Positions 16,520-24,871 of a stretch of DNA of 64,000 bases are shown here, piece after piece (position 1 is the first letter of the stretch; the number at the start of each line of letters is the position of its first letter). The stretch lies in NCBI RefSeq assembly GCF_026626635.1, contig NZ_JAPNKA010000001.1:620001-684000 (forward strand), given 5' to 3'. The stretch comes from Archangium lansingense (GTDB lineage: Bacteria > Myxococcota > Myxococcia > Myxococcales > Myxococcaceae). A model generated the notes under the pieces. The model saw nothing but the letters and a program-made list of their open reading frames with translations, had not been told where the DNA came from and did not search any database. Made by a program: the position numbers and the translations under genes.

Positions 16520-17083
16520 ATGGCCCAGGCCTACACTCCAGGTACGAGTCGCAGCCGGTTGGAAACTTCCGGACGGATTTCGCGATACTACGACGACTTC
16601 GTCCGCCGCAACCCCGGCATGAAGCCGCCCGACTACTACCTGGAGTACGGTCAGAAGTACTGCGACCGCTTCTCCAGCCTCGGGCCCAAGGACTTGACGC
16701 CCCAGGGGCTCGAGTGGCGCGACCGCTGCCTCAAGTCCCTTCAGGAATCTATCGAGACCAAGCGCATGGAGGACCCGGTGGGCTTCGCGCAGCTCGAGCG
16801 CGACCCCGAGGCCTTCAAGAAGTTCGCCTACGACTCGCACCCTGACGCCTACGTGCAGTCTGGCCTCTACAACCTGCCCGCGCAGGATCTGATGAAGATC
16901 GGCACCACGCCGGACCTCAAGGACCTGTTCACCAAGGACGGCGTCCGTCAGATCGTCGTCGCGCTGGGCAAGATGCGGCCCGGGGACGTGGTGGACGTGG
17001 CCAAGGAGTCCGCCAAGGAGGCGTGGAAGGACGTCAAGAGCACGTTCAACGACCTCATCAAGCTGCCCAAACTTCCCTGGTAG
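16520..17083 (+). CDS. Conserved hypothetical protein (PDYYLEYGQKYCDRF type)
   Basis: A 187-residue soluble protein without export signal. It is mainly helical with many aromatic and charged residues. Notable segments are KPPDYYLEYGQKYCDRFSSL near residue 40, GLEWRDRCLKSLQESIE, and a C-terminal amphipathic stretch ending DLIKLPKLPW. The PDYYL-YG-KY pattern reminds me of small proteins found in several copies in myxobacterial genomes, sometimes near secretion-effector islands, but I cannot assign a function. GAGGGG precedes the ATG closely. The next gene, an Asp-box propeller, starts 50 bases downstream on the same strand. Confidence 0.6.
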   Translation: MAQAYTPGTSRSRLETSGRISRYYDDFVRRNPGMKPPDYYLEYGQKYCDRFSSLGPKDLTPQGLEWRDRCLKSLQESIETKRMEDPVGFAQLERDPEAFKKFAYDSHPDAYVQSGLYNLPAQDLMKIGTTPDLKDLFTKDGVRQIVVALGKMRPGDVVDVAKESAKEAWKDVKSTFNDLIKLPKLPW

Positions 17084-17133
17084 CGCGAGGGCTGGCATCT
17101 TCGCGCCCGGATTCGAGCTTCCGAGGTTGACGC

Positions 17134-18057
17134 GTGCCGGAGAAAGACTGGGAGAGGCTGGGAGAGCTGTCCGAGGGACTGAAGGTGGGTGCGGTGGCCG
17201 CGAGCCGTGAGGGCTTCGGGCTCATCGGCGCCGTGGCGGAGCCGCCCGGCATCAGCCTCCTGGAGCGGATGAAGGCCCGGCGCGCTCAGATTCATCGCGC
17301 CGCCGCCGGCTCCGTGACGAAGACCTGGGAAGGTCCGGGCTGGATTCAGGCCATGGACGCCCACGGGGCGCTGGGCGTCGCCATCGGCGGCTCGCTCAAG
17401 CCCTCGGGCTCGGGCTCGGATTACCACCTGCTGGTGTCCACGGACGGCGGCCGCGAGTGGCAGCCGCGCGGGCTCGTGGGTGCGCCGAGCCTCGGCCAGG
17501 TGCTGGCCATCAGCGAGCAGGAAATCTGGGTGCTCGGCGCCTACTTCCTGGGGCGCACCACGGACGGTGGCGCCTCGTGGATGGAGCTGGAGCTGGAGGG
17601 CGAGCGCAACCCGCACACCGAGCGGCTGCGGCGTGTCGAGGGCGGCGTGGCCCTGCTGGGCAAGACGCTCTCCGTCTCCACGGATGGTGGCGCCACGTGG
17701 AGCCAGCTGGACGTGGGCGCGGCTCGCGTGGTGGACGTGGACGGTGCCTTCGTGGCCGCCGTGGTGCAAGGACAGGCCCAGGTGGGCGAGCGTCAGGGCT
17801 CCGAGGTGCGTTGGCTGGAGCCGCTGCCTCCGGGCCGTGAGCCGCTGCGGCTCGTGGCCACCGAGGGCGCGTTGCGCCTGCTCACCCGTGGCGTGGACCC
17901 CTCCAAGGGCCCGGACATGGCGCTCCACGTGAGCGAGGACGGCGGGGGCTCGTGGTCGAGCTACTCGCTGCCACTCGGGCCTCAGGTGGACATCGCCAGC
18001 CGCGAGTGGGGCATCGGCGTGGACATCCGCGGCGGCATCTACGGCCGCGTGGGGTGA
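17134..18057 (+). CDS. BNR/Asp-box beta-propeller protein
   Basis: A 307-residue protein starting at GTG 17134, with no signal peptide. Four Asp-box motifs of the S/T-x-DGG-x-x-W type are clear: STDGGREW, TTDGGASW, STDGGATW and SEDGGGSW, at increasing positions from about 108 to 270. Asp-boxes mark blade turns in sialidase-like and sortilin-like propellers. The catalytic arginine triad of sialidases is not recognisable, so enzyme activity is unlikely. It follows the unknown 187-residue protein and may be cotranscribed. Role unknown; binding scaffold inferred. Confidence 0.7.
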   Translation: MPEKDWERLGELSEGLKVGAVAASREGFGLIGAVAEPPGISLLERMKARRAQIHRAAAGSVTKTWEGPGWIQAMDAHGALGVAIGGSLKPSGSGSDYHLLVSTDGGREWQPRGLVGAPSLGQVLAISEQEIWVLGAYFLGRTTDGGASWMELELEGERNPHTERLRRVEGGVALLGKTLSVSTDGGATWSQLDVGAARVVDVDGAFVAAVVQGQAQVGERQGSEVRWLEPLPPGREPLRLVATEGALRLLTRGVDPSKGPDMALHVSEDGGGSWSSYSLPLGPQVDIASREWGIGVDIRGGIYGRVG

Positions 18058-18076
18058 GAGGGTTCCCGGGAAGGGA

Positions 18077-18112
18077 GACCCTCACCCCCGCCCCTCTCCC
18101 AGAGGGAGAGGG
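18077..18112. terminator. Bidirectional hairpin, copy 1 of a dispersed intergenic element
   Basis: CCCTCTCCC (18092-18100), loop AGA, GGGAGAGGG (18104-18112) forms a perfect 9-bp stem, preceded by ACCCTCACCCCCGCC. It lies between two convergent genes ending at 18057 and 18150. The same stem occurs at 33135 and 54708. Position fits a bidirectional terminator or REP-like element, though no T tract follows. Confidence 0.6.
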
Positions 18113-18149
18113 ATGTGCCCTCCTAGCGGGAGGGGAATGAGGTTCGCGG

Positions 18150-18836
18150 CTAGAGCTGCACCTGCTCCCGGTCCGGGTTGATGATGTAGCCGGAGCCCGC
18201 GGACACCAGCTTCGCCATCAGCCGGTCCATGCCGTTGGAGCGTGAGAAGGCCATCTCGTTCTTCGTCACGCCCACCAGCGTGAGCAGCTCCACCTTCCCC
18301 GACTCGAGCTGGAAGTGCGAGGGGCGCGAGGGGTCCGTCACGAAGACGAAGCCGGTGAGCTTGGACTCACTCCCCGTCAGCGTGCCCTCCACCGGGTAGC
18401 GGTGCCCCGCCGCGAAGGGGCGCGCGCACACCAGGTTGTAGGCCGCCATGTCCAGCAGCCGGAGCACCGGCCATTGGGCCTCCTCGGTGGTGTGGATGAC
18501 CATCTCGTAGCCCAGGCCGCTGGGCGTATTGCCGTCGACCTCTTCTCCCGGGGCCAGGGTGAAGGGGTTGGACAGCCCGCTCGTCACGTACGTCCAGTAG
18601 GGATACTCGGGGCTCGGCGGGGCCACGCGCACGCCGATTCCGCCCCAGTTGGGATCCAGCTCCTTCACCGCGGCCAGGTCACTCTCCAGCCAGGCCTGCA
18701 TCGCATCCGTCTGGTCCAGCGTGTAGACCTCCTCGCTGATGGCCCCGAAGAGCTTGGGGTACTCCACCTCGTCCCGATCCGCCCAGCAGTCCTCATACCA
18801 CTGGCAGAAGGCCTCATCCGTCTCAGGCGCTTTCAT
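18150..18836 (-). CDS. Suppressor-of-fused (SUFU) domain protein
   Basis: A 228-residue protein whose central and C-terminal part carries the SUFU pattern: GLGYEMVIHTTEEAQWPVL, LLDMAAYNLVCARPFAAGHR, then LTGFVFVTDPSRP and ELLTLVGVTKNEMAFSRSNG. Bacterial SUFU proteins are known as an immunity family in polymorphic toxin systems, but also occur alone. No toxin gene is recognisable beside it, so an orphan immunity or housekeeping role remains open. ATG 18836 is chosen because the upstream in-frame stretch lacks family character; no good Shine-Dalgarno is seen. Confidence 0.8.
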   Translation of the reverse strand: MKAPETDEAFCQWYEDCWADRDEVEYPKLFGAISEEVYTLDQTDAMQAWLESDLAAVKELDPNWGGIGVRVAPPSPEYPYWTYVTSGLSNPFTLAPGEEVDGNTPSGLGYEMVIHTTEEAQWPVLRLLDMAAYNLVCARPFAAGHRYPVEGTLTGSESKLTGFVFVTDPSRPSHFQLESGKVELLTLVGVTKNEMAFSRSNGMDRLMAKLVSAGSGYIINPDREQVQL

Positions 18837-19093
18837 AGCGGAGGAGACTCTAAGGGTTGTTCCCGCCCGATTCACTTTTCCTTTGTGTGGAACTGTCAGG
18901 TTCCATGGTGGGCAACCTCCTTCCCACCCGTTGGCGCACCGCTTCCCAACCGGGAGCAGGCAGGCAAGCACCCCCGTGCCCAGGTGGTGACCGCCGGTGG
19001 ACGAAGTGGGTGCTCGGGCGCCCGGTATGGGTCGTGAAGGGGAACGGCACGACGAGCAGCCAGGGCGCTCGGGTCCACACCTGGAGGAGCGAC

Positions 19094-20077
19094 ATGCAGA
19101 GGGGATGGAAGGCCGCGGCCATGGCCGTGGTGCTGGGAGGGGCAGGGGGGGCGAGTGCTCACGAGTTCACCTGCGACAAGCGCGTCCAGGTGAAGGGCGA
19201 GGCGGAGAGTCCCCAGGGCGAGGCGCCTCGGGTGACGAAGTTTCCAGCCACACTGCGCTTCCAGTACAGGCTGAGGAACGTCCACCCCAAGGGGGAGTCG
19301 GTGGCGAACCTCGTCGAGGACCCGCTGCTAGCGCGCTACGGGTTCGGCTCTCCGTTCCCCACGCCGCTGGCGCTCGGGGTGGGGCAGTCGCGTGATGCCA
19401 CCTTCGAGCTGAAGCTGGACTCGCCCGCGGCCTGTCAGGCCCTGGCGGCCAGTGATGGCAGGATGGATGACAGCTTCGACAGCACGATGCGGGTGAAGTG
19501 GGACCTGGGCGAGACGCAGTGCTCCGCGCGCGTCACCTGCTGCGAGCCCTTCGTGGACTGCGAGATGACGTGCCCGCCGGACGACCCGTACTGCGTGGAG
19601 CCGCCGAACCCGGTGGCGCCGGGGGCCTCGCGCAACGCGGGCTTCTTCAAGGTGCATGAGCAGGCGCTTCAGCAGTGCCTCGGGCTGGGCGGCGTGGATT
19701 TGGGGGCGGCTCGGGTGGAGTCGCTGGAGCAGGCGCTGGGCCTGTTGTGGGCCAGCCCAGGCTTGGACCGCAATGGAGGGGTGCGGAGCGAGGCGGAGGC
19801 ACAGCGCTTCGAGCTGGCGCGTGAGGCGCTGGTGTCCACCTGCAACGAGCGTCTCTTCGGTGCCAACGTGAAGCGGGGCCGGGCGCTGGACGAGGCGCTG
19901 CGCACCCTGCGGGGCAGCTCGGGGGATGAGGGGCTGGAGCGACTGACGCGGGAGCTGGGCCGTCACAATGACGCGGGCCTGCGCGAGCCGCTGCCCGGAG
20001 GCTTCGACGCGGGGCGGGCCACGCCGGCACATGCCGCGAGCATCGCCGCGGACCCGACGGAGCCGGGCCGCCCGTAG
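19094..20077 (+). CDS. Exported cysteine-containing protein of unknown function
   Basis: A 327-residue exported protein with signal peptide MQRGWKAAAMAVVLGGAGGASA. A beta-rich first half (to about residue 160) ends in a cysteine cluster around VTCCEPFVDCEMTCPPDDPYC. A helical second half begins NAGFFKVHEQALQQCLGLGG. ATG 19094 has GGAGGAG four bases upstream; the longer open frame upstream overlaps the divergent promoter region. It precedes a small lipoprotein gene by 39 bases in the same direction, so the two probably act together at the envelope. No family recognised. Confidence 0.7.
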   Translation: MQRGWKAAAMAVVLGGAGGASAHEFTCDKRVQVKGEAESPQGEAPRVTKFPATLRFQYRLRNVHPKGESVANLVEDPLLARYGFGSPFPTPLALGVGQSRDATFELKLDSPAACQALAASDGRMDDSFDSTMRVKWDLGETQCSARVTCCEPFVDCEMTCPPDDPYCVEPPNPVAPGASRNAGFFKVHEQALQQCLGLGGVDLGAARVESLEQALGLLWASPGLDRNGGVRSEAEAQRFELAREALVSTCNERLFGANVKRGRALDEALRTLRGSSGDEGLERLTRELGRHNDAGLREPLPGGFDAGRATPAHAASIAADPTEPGRP

Positions 20078-20116
20078 CGCCGTTTCCTTCGCACACCTTC
20101 CAGGAGAACACTCACC

Positions 20117-20659
20117 ATGAAGAAGCTGATGCTGTCGGTGTTGGGAGCGGTGGCCCTCGGGCTCGGGGGCTGCGATGGGGCGTCGTCCAGGACGCAGGAG
20201 CCCACGGGGCCGCTCCCAGATTTCCCCGCGGAGGCCCAGGGCCAGCGCTTCGAGCTGCGCCTCAAGGGGGTGAACAATCCGGGCTATGCGTCGGCGCTCG
20301 TGCAGGTGCGTCGCATCTCCGTCACCACGATGGAGGGCGAGGCGCTGCCGGTGCGCCTCAAGTCCCGCTTCCCGATGGAGCTCACGCAGACGGAGCAGGC
20401 ACACCTGGTGGGCCTCTTCCTCGTGCCCGAGGGGGTGGAGCGGGTGAAGGTGGAGGTGTCGTTCGACGACTTCGGCGGCTACGAGGCTGCTTCAGGGGGC
20501 GGAGTCATCGATACGCGGGTGGCGCCGCTGCGCTTCGAGGCGCCGCTGACGTACTTGGCCGAGCGTGGCCGCGCGGTGGTGCACCTGGACCTGGGACAGT
20601 CGCTCCAGACGCAGGGCGAGGCGAAGCTGCTGCTGCCGAGCCTGGACGTGCGCTACTGA
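20117..20659 (+). CDS. Predicted lipoprotein of unknown function
   Basis: A 180-residue lipoprotein: signal MKKLMLSVLGAVALGLGGC with lipobox LGGC (Cys19), then a short Ser/Thr/Pro linker and a beta-sandwich-like body (FELRLKGVNN, ALVQVRRISVTTMEGEALPV, VERVKVEVSFDDFGGYE). AGGAG lies before the ATG. It is the second gene of a pair with the exported cysteine-rich protein. Its stop overlaps the convergent kinase gene's stop by seven bases. No domain recognised. Confidence 0.72.
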   Translation: MKKLMLSVLGAVALGLGGCDGASSRTQEPTGPLPDFPAEAQGQRFELRLKGVNNPGYASALVQVRRISVTTMEGEALPVRLKSRFPMELTQTEQAHLVGLFLVPEGVERVKVEVSFDDFGGYEAASGGGVIDTRVAPLRFEAPLTYLAERGRAVVHLDLGQSLQTQGEAKLLLPSLDVRY

Positions 20660-23600
20660 AGGGTTCGAGGTTCGACAGGGAATCGCTGGAGTGCGTCCAG
20701 GAGTGCTCTTGCCTCCTGGAGGTCGGTCATCCCGGTGCTCGCGTCGAAGCGGGCACACGCCCGTGCCAGGAGGCGCCGTGCCTCCTGGGGTTGTCCCAGC
20801 TCCCATAGCAGACGGCCCAGGCCCACTGTCGCGCGCAGCTCGAAGAGGCCCGCGCCCCGGTTCGCCGCGAGGTCGATGGCGTGCAGGAATCGCGTCCTCG
20901 CCTTGCGCCGCTTCCCCTGGGCCCGCAGCAGCTCTCCGTGCAGGCGGAACAGCTCCGGCTCGAAGAAGCGCTCGCCCGTGGACCTCATCTCCGTCAGGGC
21001 CTCGCGCAGCGCCTCCAGCCCCTCTCCGGTCTCCCCCAGCCTCAGGTGGACGCTCGCGAGCAGCCCGAAACAGTGCGACAGCTCGGCGCGGATGCCCTGG
21101 GCCCTGCAGCTCTCGAGCTCCCGTCGCATGGGCCCGAGGGCCTCCCGGCCCCTTCCGAGCTCGGACAGGGCCCACCCTCGGACCATGACTGCCCAGAGGT
21201 GCCAGAACCAGAACCAGTAGCCGCGCTCCCCTTGGAGTGCGAGGGACTGGTCCGCCAGGCGCAGGGCATCCTCGGGCTCGTGGCGGAAGTGGCTGGCGAT
21301 GGCCGTGTACGTCAACGCGTAGGCCGTGGTGTGAACCTGGCCGATATGCTCGGCCAACTCCAGGGCGCGCTGGCCGCAACTCCTGGCTCTCCCGGGATGC
21401 CCCTCCACCGAATAGATGATGCCGGCCAGGGCCAGCGCCGTCGTCTTCGGATCGGTCCAGTGCGGTGCGATGCGCCCCGGGGGTGCTTCCACGTCGAGGC
21501 GCGCGCACGCCACGGCCTGTTCGATATGCGCCCTGGCCTCGCGCAGCCGCCCCTGGAGGAAGAGGGGCGTGGCCAGCAGACGGTGGCCCACGGAGAGCAC
21601 CTCCGGATCGTTCCGGCGCTCTCCCTCCTCCAGGAACCTCCCTCCCAGGGGAAGAATCCATGCATTCTCTCCCCGGGCGAAGGCGTAGGCGAGCATTCCC
21701 CAGGAGGACAGCTCGTTGAGCGGCACCTCCTCGCCTGGTTGAAGGAAGAGCTCACGGCACCGTTGGGAGAGGCGCTCCATCGCTGGCGAGCCGTAGCCGT
21801 GCAGGTACGCCAGGGGAATGCTCAAGGCGCTGGAGACCCGCAGCTCCATCCGGAGGCGCTGGCGGGCATCCGGCAGGCCTGGCAGCAGCTTCAGCGCCAG
21901 GGTGAGGTGGCTCACCGCTTCCTGGAGGGCCCAGCGCTGGTTGGCGAGCTGCCCGGCCCGTAGCCAGTGACGGAGTGCGGGCTCGACCTCCCCCGCTTCC
22001 GTGTAGTGGTGCGCGAGCACCTCTGGTTTCTCCTCCCCCACCTGGGGGAATCGCTCTTCCAGCACCCTCGCGATGTGCCGGTGGTGTTTCCTCCGCGTGC
22101 CTCGTGAGAGGGATTGCCACGCCGCCTCCTGGATGAGCGCGTGCCGGAACCGGTACCCGGGCGCCTCGGCCCCTTCCTCCTCCTGGAGCAGTCCCGCTTC
22201 CACCAGCCCCGCGAGCTCGCGTTCCAGTGTGGTGTCTTCCCGCTCCAGCAGCGCGGCCAGCAGGGCCCGCGAGAAGTCGCGCCCCACCACCGCGCAGAGC
22301 TGGGCCAGGGCCTTCTGACGCGAGGGCAGCAGGTCCAGCCTCGCCAGCAGCAGCTCGTGCAGGGTGACGGGAATGGATGCCTCCGGCCCGCCCTCCAGCA
22401 CCATGCGCGTCATCTCCTCGATGAAGAGGGGAATGCCATCCGTCCTGTGCACCAACCGTTGCACCGTCTCCGCTGGCAGCTCATGGTCGTGGGCCACCTC
22501 CTCCACCAGGGTTCGAGCGAGCCCGGCCGGCAGCCGCTCCACGTCGAGTACGTGGAACCAGTCGCGGAGAGGCCAGTCTGGCCGCAGTTCCGGGCGGGTG
22601 CTCAGCACGACGAGCATCCGCTCCCTCCTGACTCGCTCCAGGAGGAAGCCCAGGAACTCGAGCTGGGTGGAACTGGCCCAGTGCAGGTCCTCGACGACCA
22701 GCAGCACGGGGGTCTCGTAACGGGCCTTGTGGAGCAGGATGTGCATCACCGCCTCGAAGGTCCTCCGCTTGCGCTGCTCGGGCATGAGCTGGTGCACCGG
22801 AGCGTCCTCGGGGATGGGCAGGGATAGGAACTGGCCCATCAGGTGCGCGTCCTCCTCGGACAGGCCCATCTCTCCGAGCCGCTCCTCCAGCTTCCGCAGG
22901 CGCTGGGGCGGGGGGTCCTCCGGGCTGAAGTGGACCACCTCCTGGAGCAGCTCCGCGGCCGGGTGTGGCGCGCGAGTGCTGGAACGGAACCAGCACTGCA
23001 CACGCAACAGGAGGGCGGGCTCCCGGGCCACCTGCTCGCACAGCTCCTGGATGAGCCGCGACTTGCCGATACCCGCTTCGCCACTCAGCAGGACGAAGGC
23101 GCCCCGCTCGTGCCGGGCTCCCTCCCACAGCGCCAGGAGCTGTTCCCGCTCCCGCTCGCGCCCCACCAGGGGAGAGAGGCGCCCGGCCCCGAGCGTCCGG
23201 TCGAATCGGGAGGCCACTTCCCGCTTGCCCAGCACACGGTGGACGTTCAGGCCCACCGGGCCCGATAGCCGCTCGAAGGCGTGGAAGCCGAGGGGCTCGG
23301 TGTCGAAGGCTCCGCGCACCAGCTTCCACGAGGTGTCGCCGATGACCACTCTGCCGGGGCTGGCCTGCTGCGCGAGCCACGCGGCCACCTTCGGTGCCTC
23401 GCCTTGGAGTGCGCGCCCGCCCACCGCGATCAGGTCCGTGTGGATGCCCGTCCGCACCGACAGGCCGGAGAGGGACAGGTGCGGCAGCTGGCGCTGGACG
23501 GTATCCCACGGCCACCGGGCGAGCTGGAGCCCTGCGTGCACTGCGCGCTCCGCGTCCTCCTCCCGTCCCTGGGGACAGCCGAAGCACGCGAGCACTTCGC

Positions 23601-24771
23601 CTCCCACCGATAGGGCCACGGAGCCGCCGTGCCGCTCGATGACCTCCGCGCACGCCTCGTGGAAGGCCGTCTCCAGCTCCACCACGTCCTCTTCGTCGAG
23701 AGGCACTTCCCGCTCGGCGAGCCCCGTGAGCAGACAGGACACCAGCGTCACCTGGGCCCGCTGGGTCACGAGGGGCTGCGACGCCTCGCCCCGGAGCCGG
23801 TCCCTGACCTCGTGCAGCTCCGCGCGCAGCTCCAACGCCGAGCGGAAGCGCCGGGCCGGGTCCTTGGCCAGCAGGGAGGCCAGCAGCACCTCTACCTCGT
23901 GAGGCACCTCTGGCCGGCGCGCGCGCACGGGCGGCACGGGCTCGGGAGAGGTCACCCAGGCGCGCAACTCCTCGGGAGTGGTGCCTGGATGGGGCAGCCG
24001 GCCAGTGAGTAGCTCATGAAGCATGACCCCGACGCCCCAGACATCGGTGCGCGCGTCCTGGGGCTCACCCCGACACTGCTCCGGCGCCATGTAGGCCGGC
24101 GTCCCCGAGGTGGGTGGCTCCGGTGGGTGGCCGAGGCCCGAGGGGGAGAAGTGAGACAGGCCGAAGTCGAGCAACTTCACCGTCCCCGGCCGGGTGATGA
24201 AGACATTGCCGGGCTTGAGGTCTCGGTGGAGGAGCTGGCGCTCGTGCGCATGCATCAGGCCCGCGGTGATGCCCTCCAGGAGTTCCAGTGCGCGGCAGAG
24301 GTCCGGCAACCCCCGCTTCAGCAGCGCGGCGAGCGACTCACCCTCCAGGCACTCCATCACCAGGACGGTGAGGAGCGGCGCTCCAGGAGCACCCCGCCAC
24401 TCGGCCACGTCGAAGATGCGGACGATGTTCTCGTGGTCCAGTCGGGCCACGGCCCGTGCCTCGCGTAACCCTGCCTCCTCGAAACCCTCGTCGGGCAGGA
24501 GGAACTTGAGCGCCACTGCTCGGCCCAGCACCTCGTCCCGGGCGCGGAACACCTGGCCCATTCCTCCACTGCCCATCCAACCGAGCACGGTGTACCGGCG
24601 GCCGTCCGAGCCCCCGAACCGCTCCCCGGACACAGGGAGCCGTGGTGCCGAGTCGACCTCGAGCATCTTCTCCAAAAAGGAGTCTCCGGCCTCCCTCTCC
24701 TCGAAGAAGGACCCTCCCTCGCTCACGGAGGGGCCTCCGTGTTCGCGCTCTTTGTCGACATCCTCGCTCAT
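20653..24771 (-). CDS. Ser/Thr kinase - cyclase-like - AAA ATPase - TPR signalling protein
   Basis: A 1,372-residue protein. The kinase domain (60-330) has an intact Gly loop (GSGGMGQVFRA), VALK lysine, HRDLKPGN near 180, DFGLSH and YMAPEQ, so it should be active. Residues 345-535 resemble a class III cyclase, but both metal-binding aspartates are absent (LLTGL and SVGGEVLACF replace the usual Asp-bearing motifs), so it is probably non-catalytic. An ATPase follows (540-860), with Walker A GEAGIGKSRL near 563 and Walker B LLVVEDLHWAS. TPR repeats make up the rest. ATG 24771 was taken because the frame upstream only shadows the acyltransferase gene. This family is common in myxobacteria; the signal is unknown. 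Confidence 0.88.
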   Translation of the reverse strand: MSEDVDKEREHGGPSVSEGGSFFEEREAGDSFLEKMLEVDSAPRLPVSGERFGGSDGRRYTVLGWMGSGGMGQVFRARDEVLGRAVALKFLLPDEGFEEAGLREARAVARLDHENIVRIFDVAEWRGAPGAPLLTVLVMECLEGESLAALLKRGLPDLCRALELLEGITAGLMHAHERQLLHRDLKPGNVFITRPGTVKLLDFGLSHFSPSGLGHPPEPPTSGTPAYMAPEQCRGEPQDARTDVWGVGVMLHELLTGRLPHPGTTPEELRAWVTSPEPVPPVRARRPEVPHEVEVLLASLLAKDPARRFRSALELRAELHEVRDRLRGEASQPLVTQRAQVTLVSCLLTGLAEREVPLDEEDVVELETAFHEACAEVIERHGGSVALSVGGEVLACFGCPQGREEDAERAVHAGLQLARWPWDTVQRQLPHLSLSGLSVRTGIHTDLIAVGGRALQGEAPKVAAWLAQQASPGRVVIGDTSWKLVRGAFDTEPLGFHAFERLSGPVGLNVHRVLGKREVASRFDRTLGAGRLSPLVGREREREQLLALWEGARHERGAFVLLSGEAGIGKSRLIQELCEQVAREPALLLRVQCWFRSSTRAPHPAAELLQEVVHFSPEDPPPQRLRKLEERLGEMGLSEEDAHLMGQFLSLPIPEDAPVHQLMPEQRKRRTFEAVMHILLHKARYETPVLLVVEDLHWASSTQLEFLGFLLERVRRERMLVVLSTRPELRPDWPLRDWFHVLDVERLPAGLARTLVEEVAHDHELPAETVQRLVHRTDGIPLFIEEMTRMVLEGGPEASIPVTLHELLLARLDLLPSRQKALAQLCAVVGRDFSRALLAALLEREDTTLERELAGLVEAGLLQEEEGAEAPGYRFRHALIQEAAWQSLSRGTRRKHHRHIARVLEERFPQVGEEKPEVLAHHYTEAGEVEPALRHWLRAGQLANQRWALQEAVSHLTLALKLLPGLPDARQRLRMELRVSSALSIPLAYLHGYGSPAMERLSQRCRELFLQPGEEVPLNELSSWGMLAYAFARGENAWILPLGGRFLEEGERRNDPEVLSVGHRLLATPLFLQGRLREARAHIEQAVACARLDVEAPPGRIAPHWTDPKTTALALAGIIYSVEGHPGRARSCGQRALELAEHIGQVHTTAYALTYTAIASHFRHEPEDALRLADQSLALQGERGYWFWFWHLWAVMVRGWALSELGRGREALGPMRRELESCRAQGIRAELSHCFGLLASVHLRLGETGEGLEALREALTEMRSTGERFFEPELFRLHGELLRAQGKRRKARTRFLHAIDLAANRGAGLFELRATVGLGRLLWELGQPQEARRLLARACARFDASTGMTDLQEARALLDALQRFPVEPRTLQ

Positions 24772-24871
24772 CGCCGGGTCCGAACACCCTCTCCCTTCTT
24801 TCGGTCCTTCTTGGGAGATGGAGCGTTCTTCCGGGCCGTGTGATGGAGGAGAGGATACTCCCGGGGACGAG

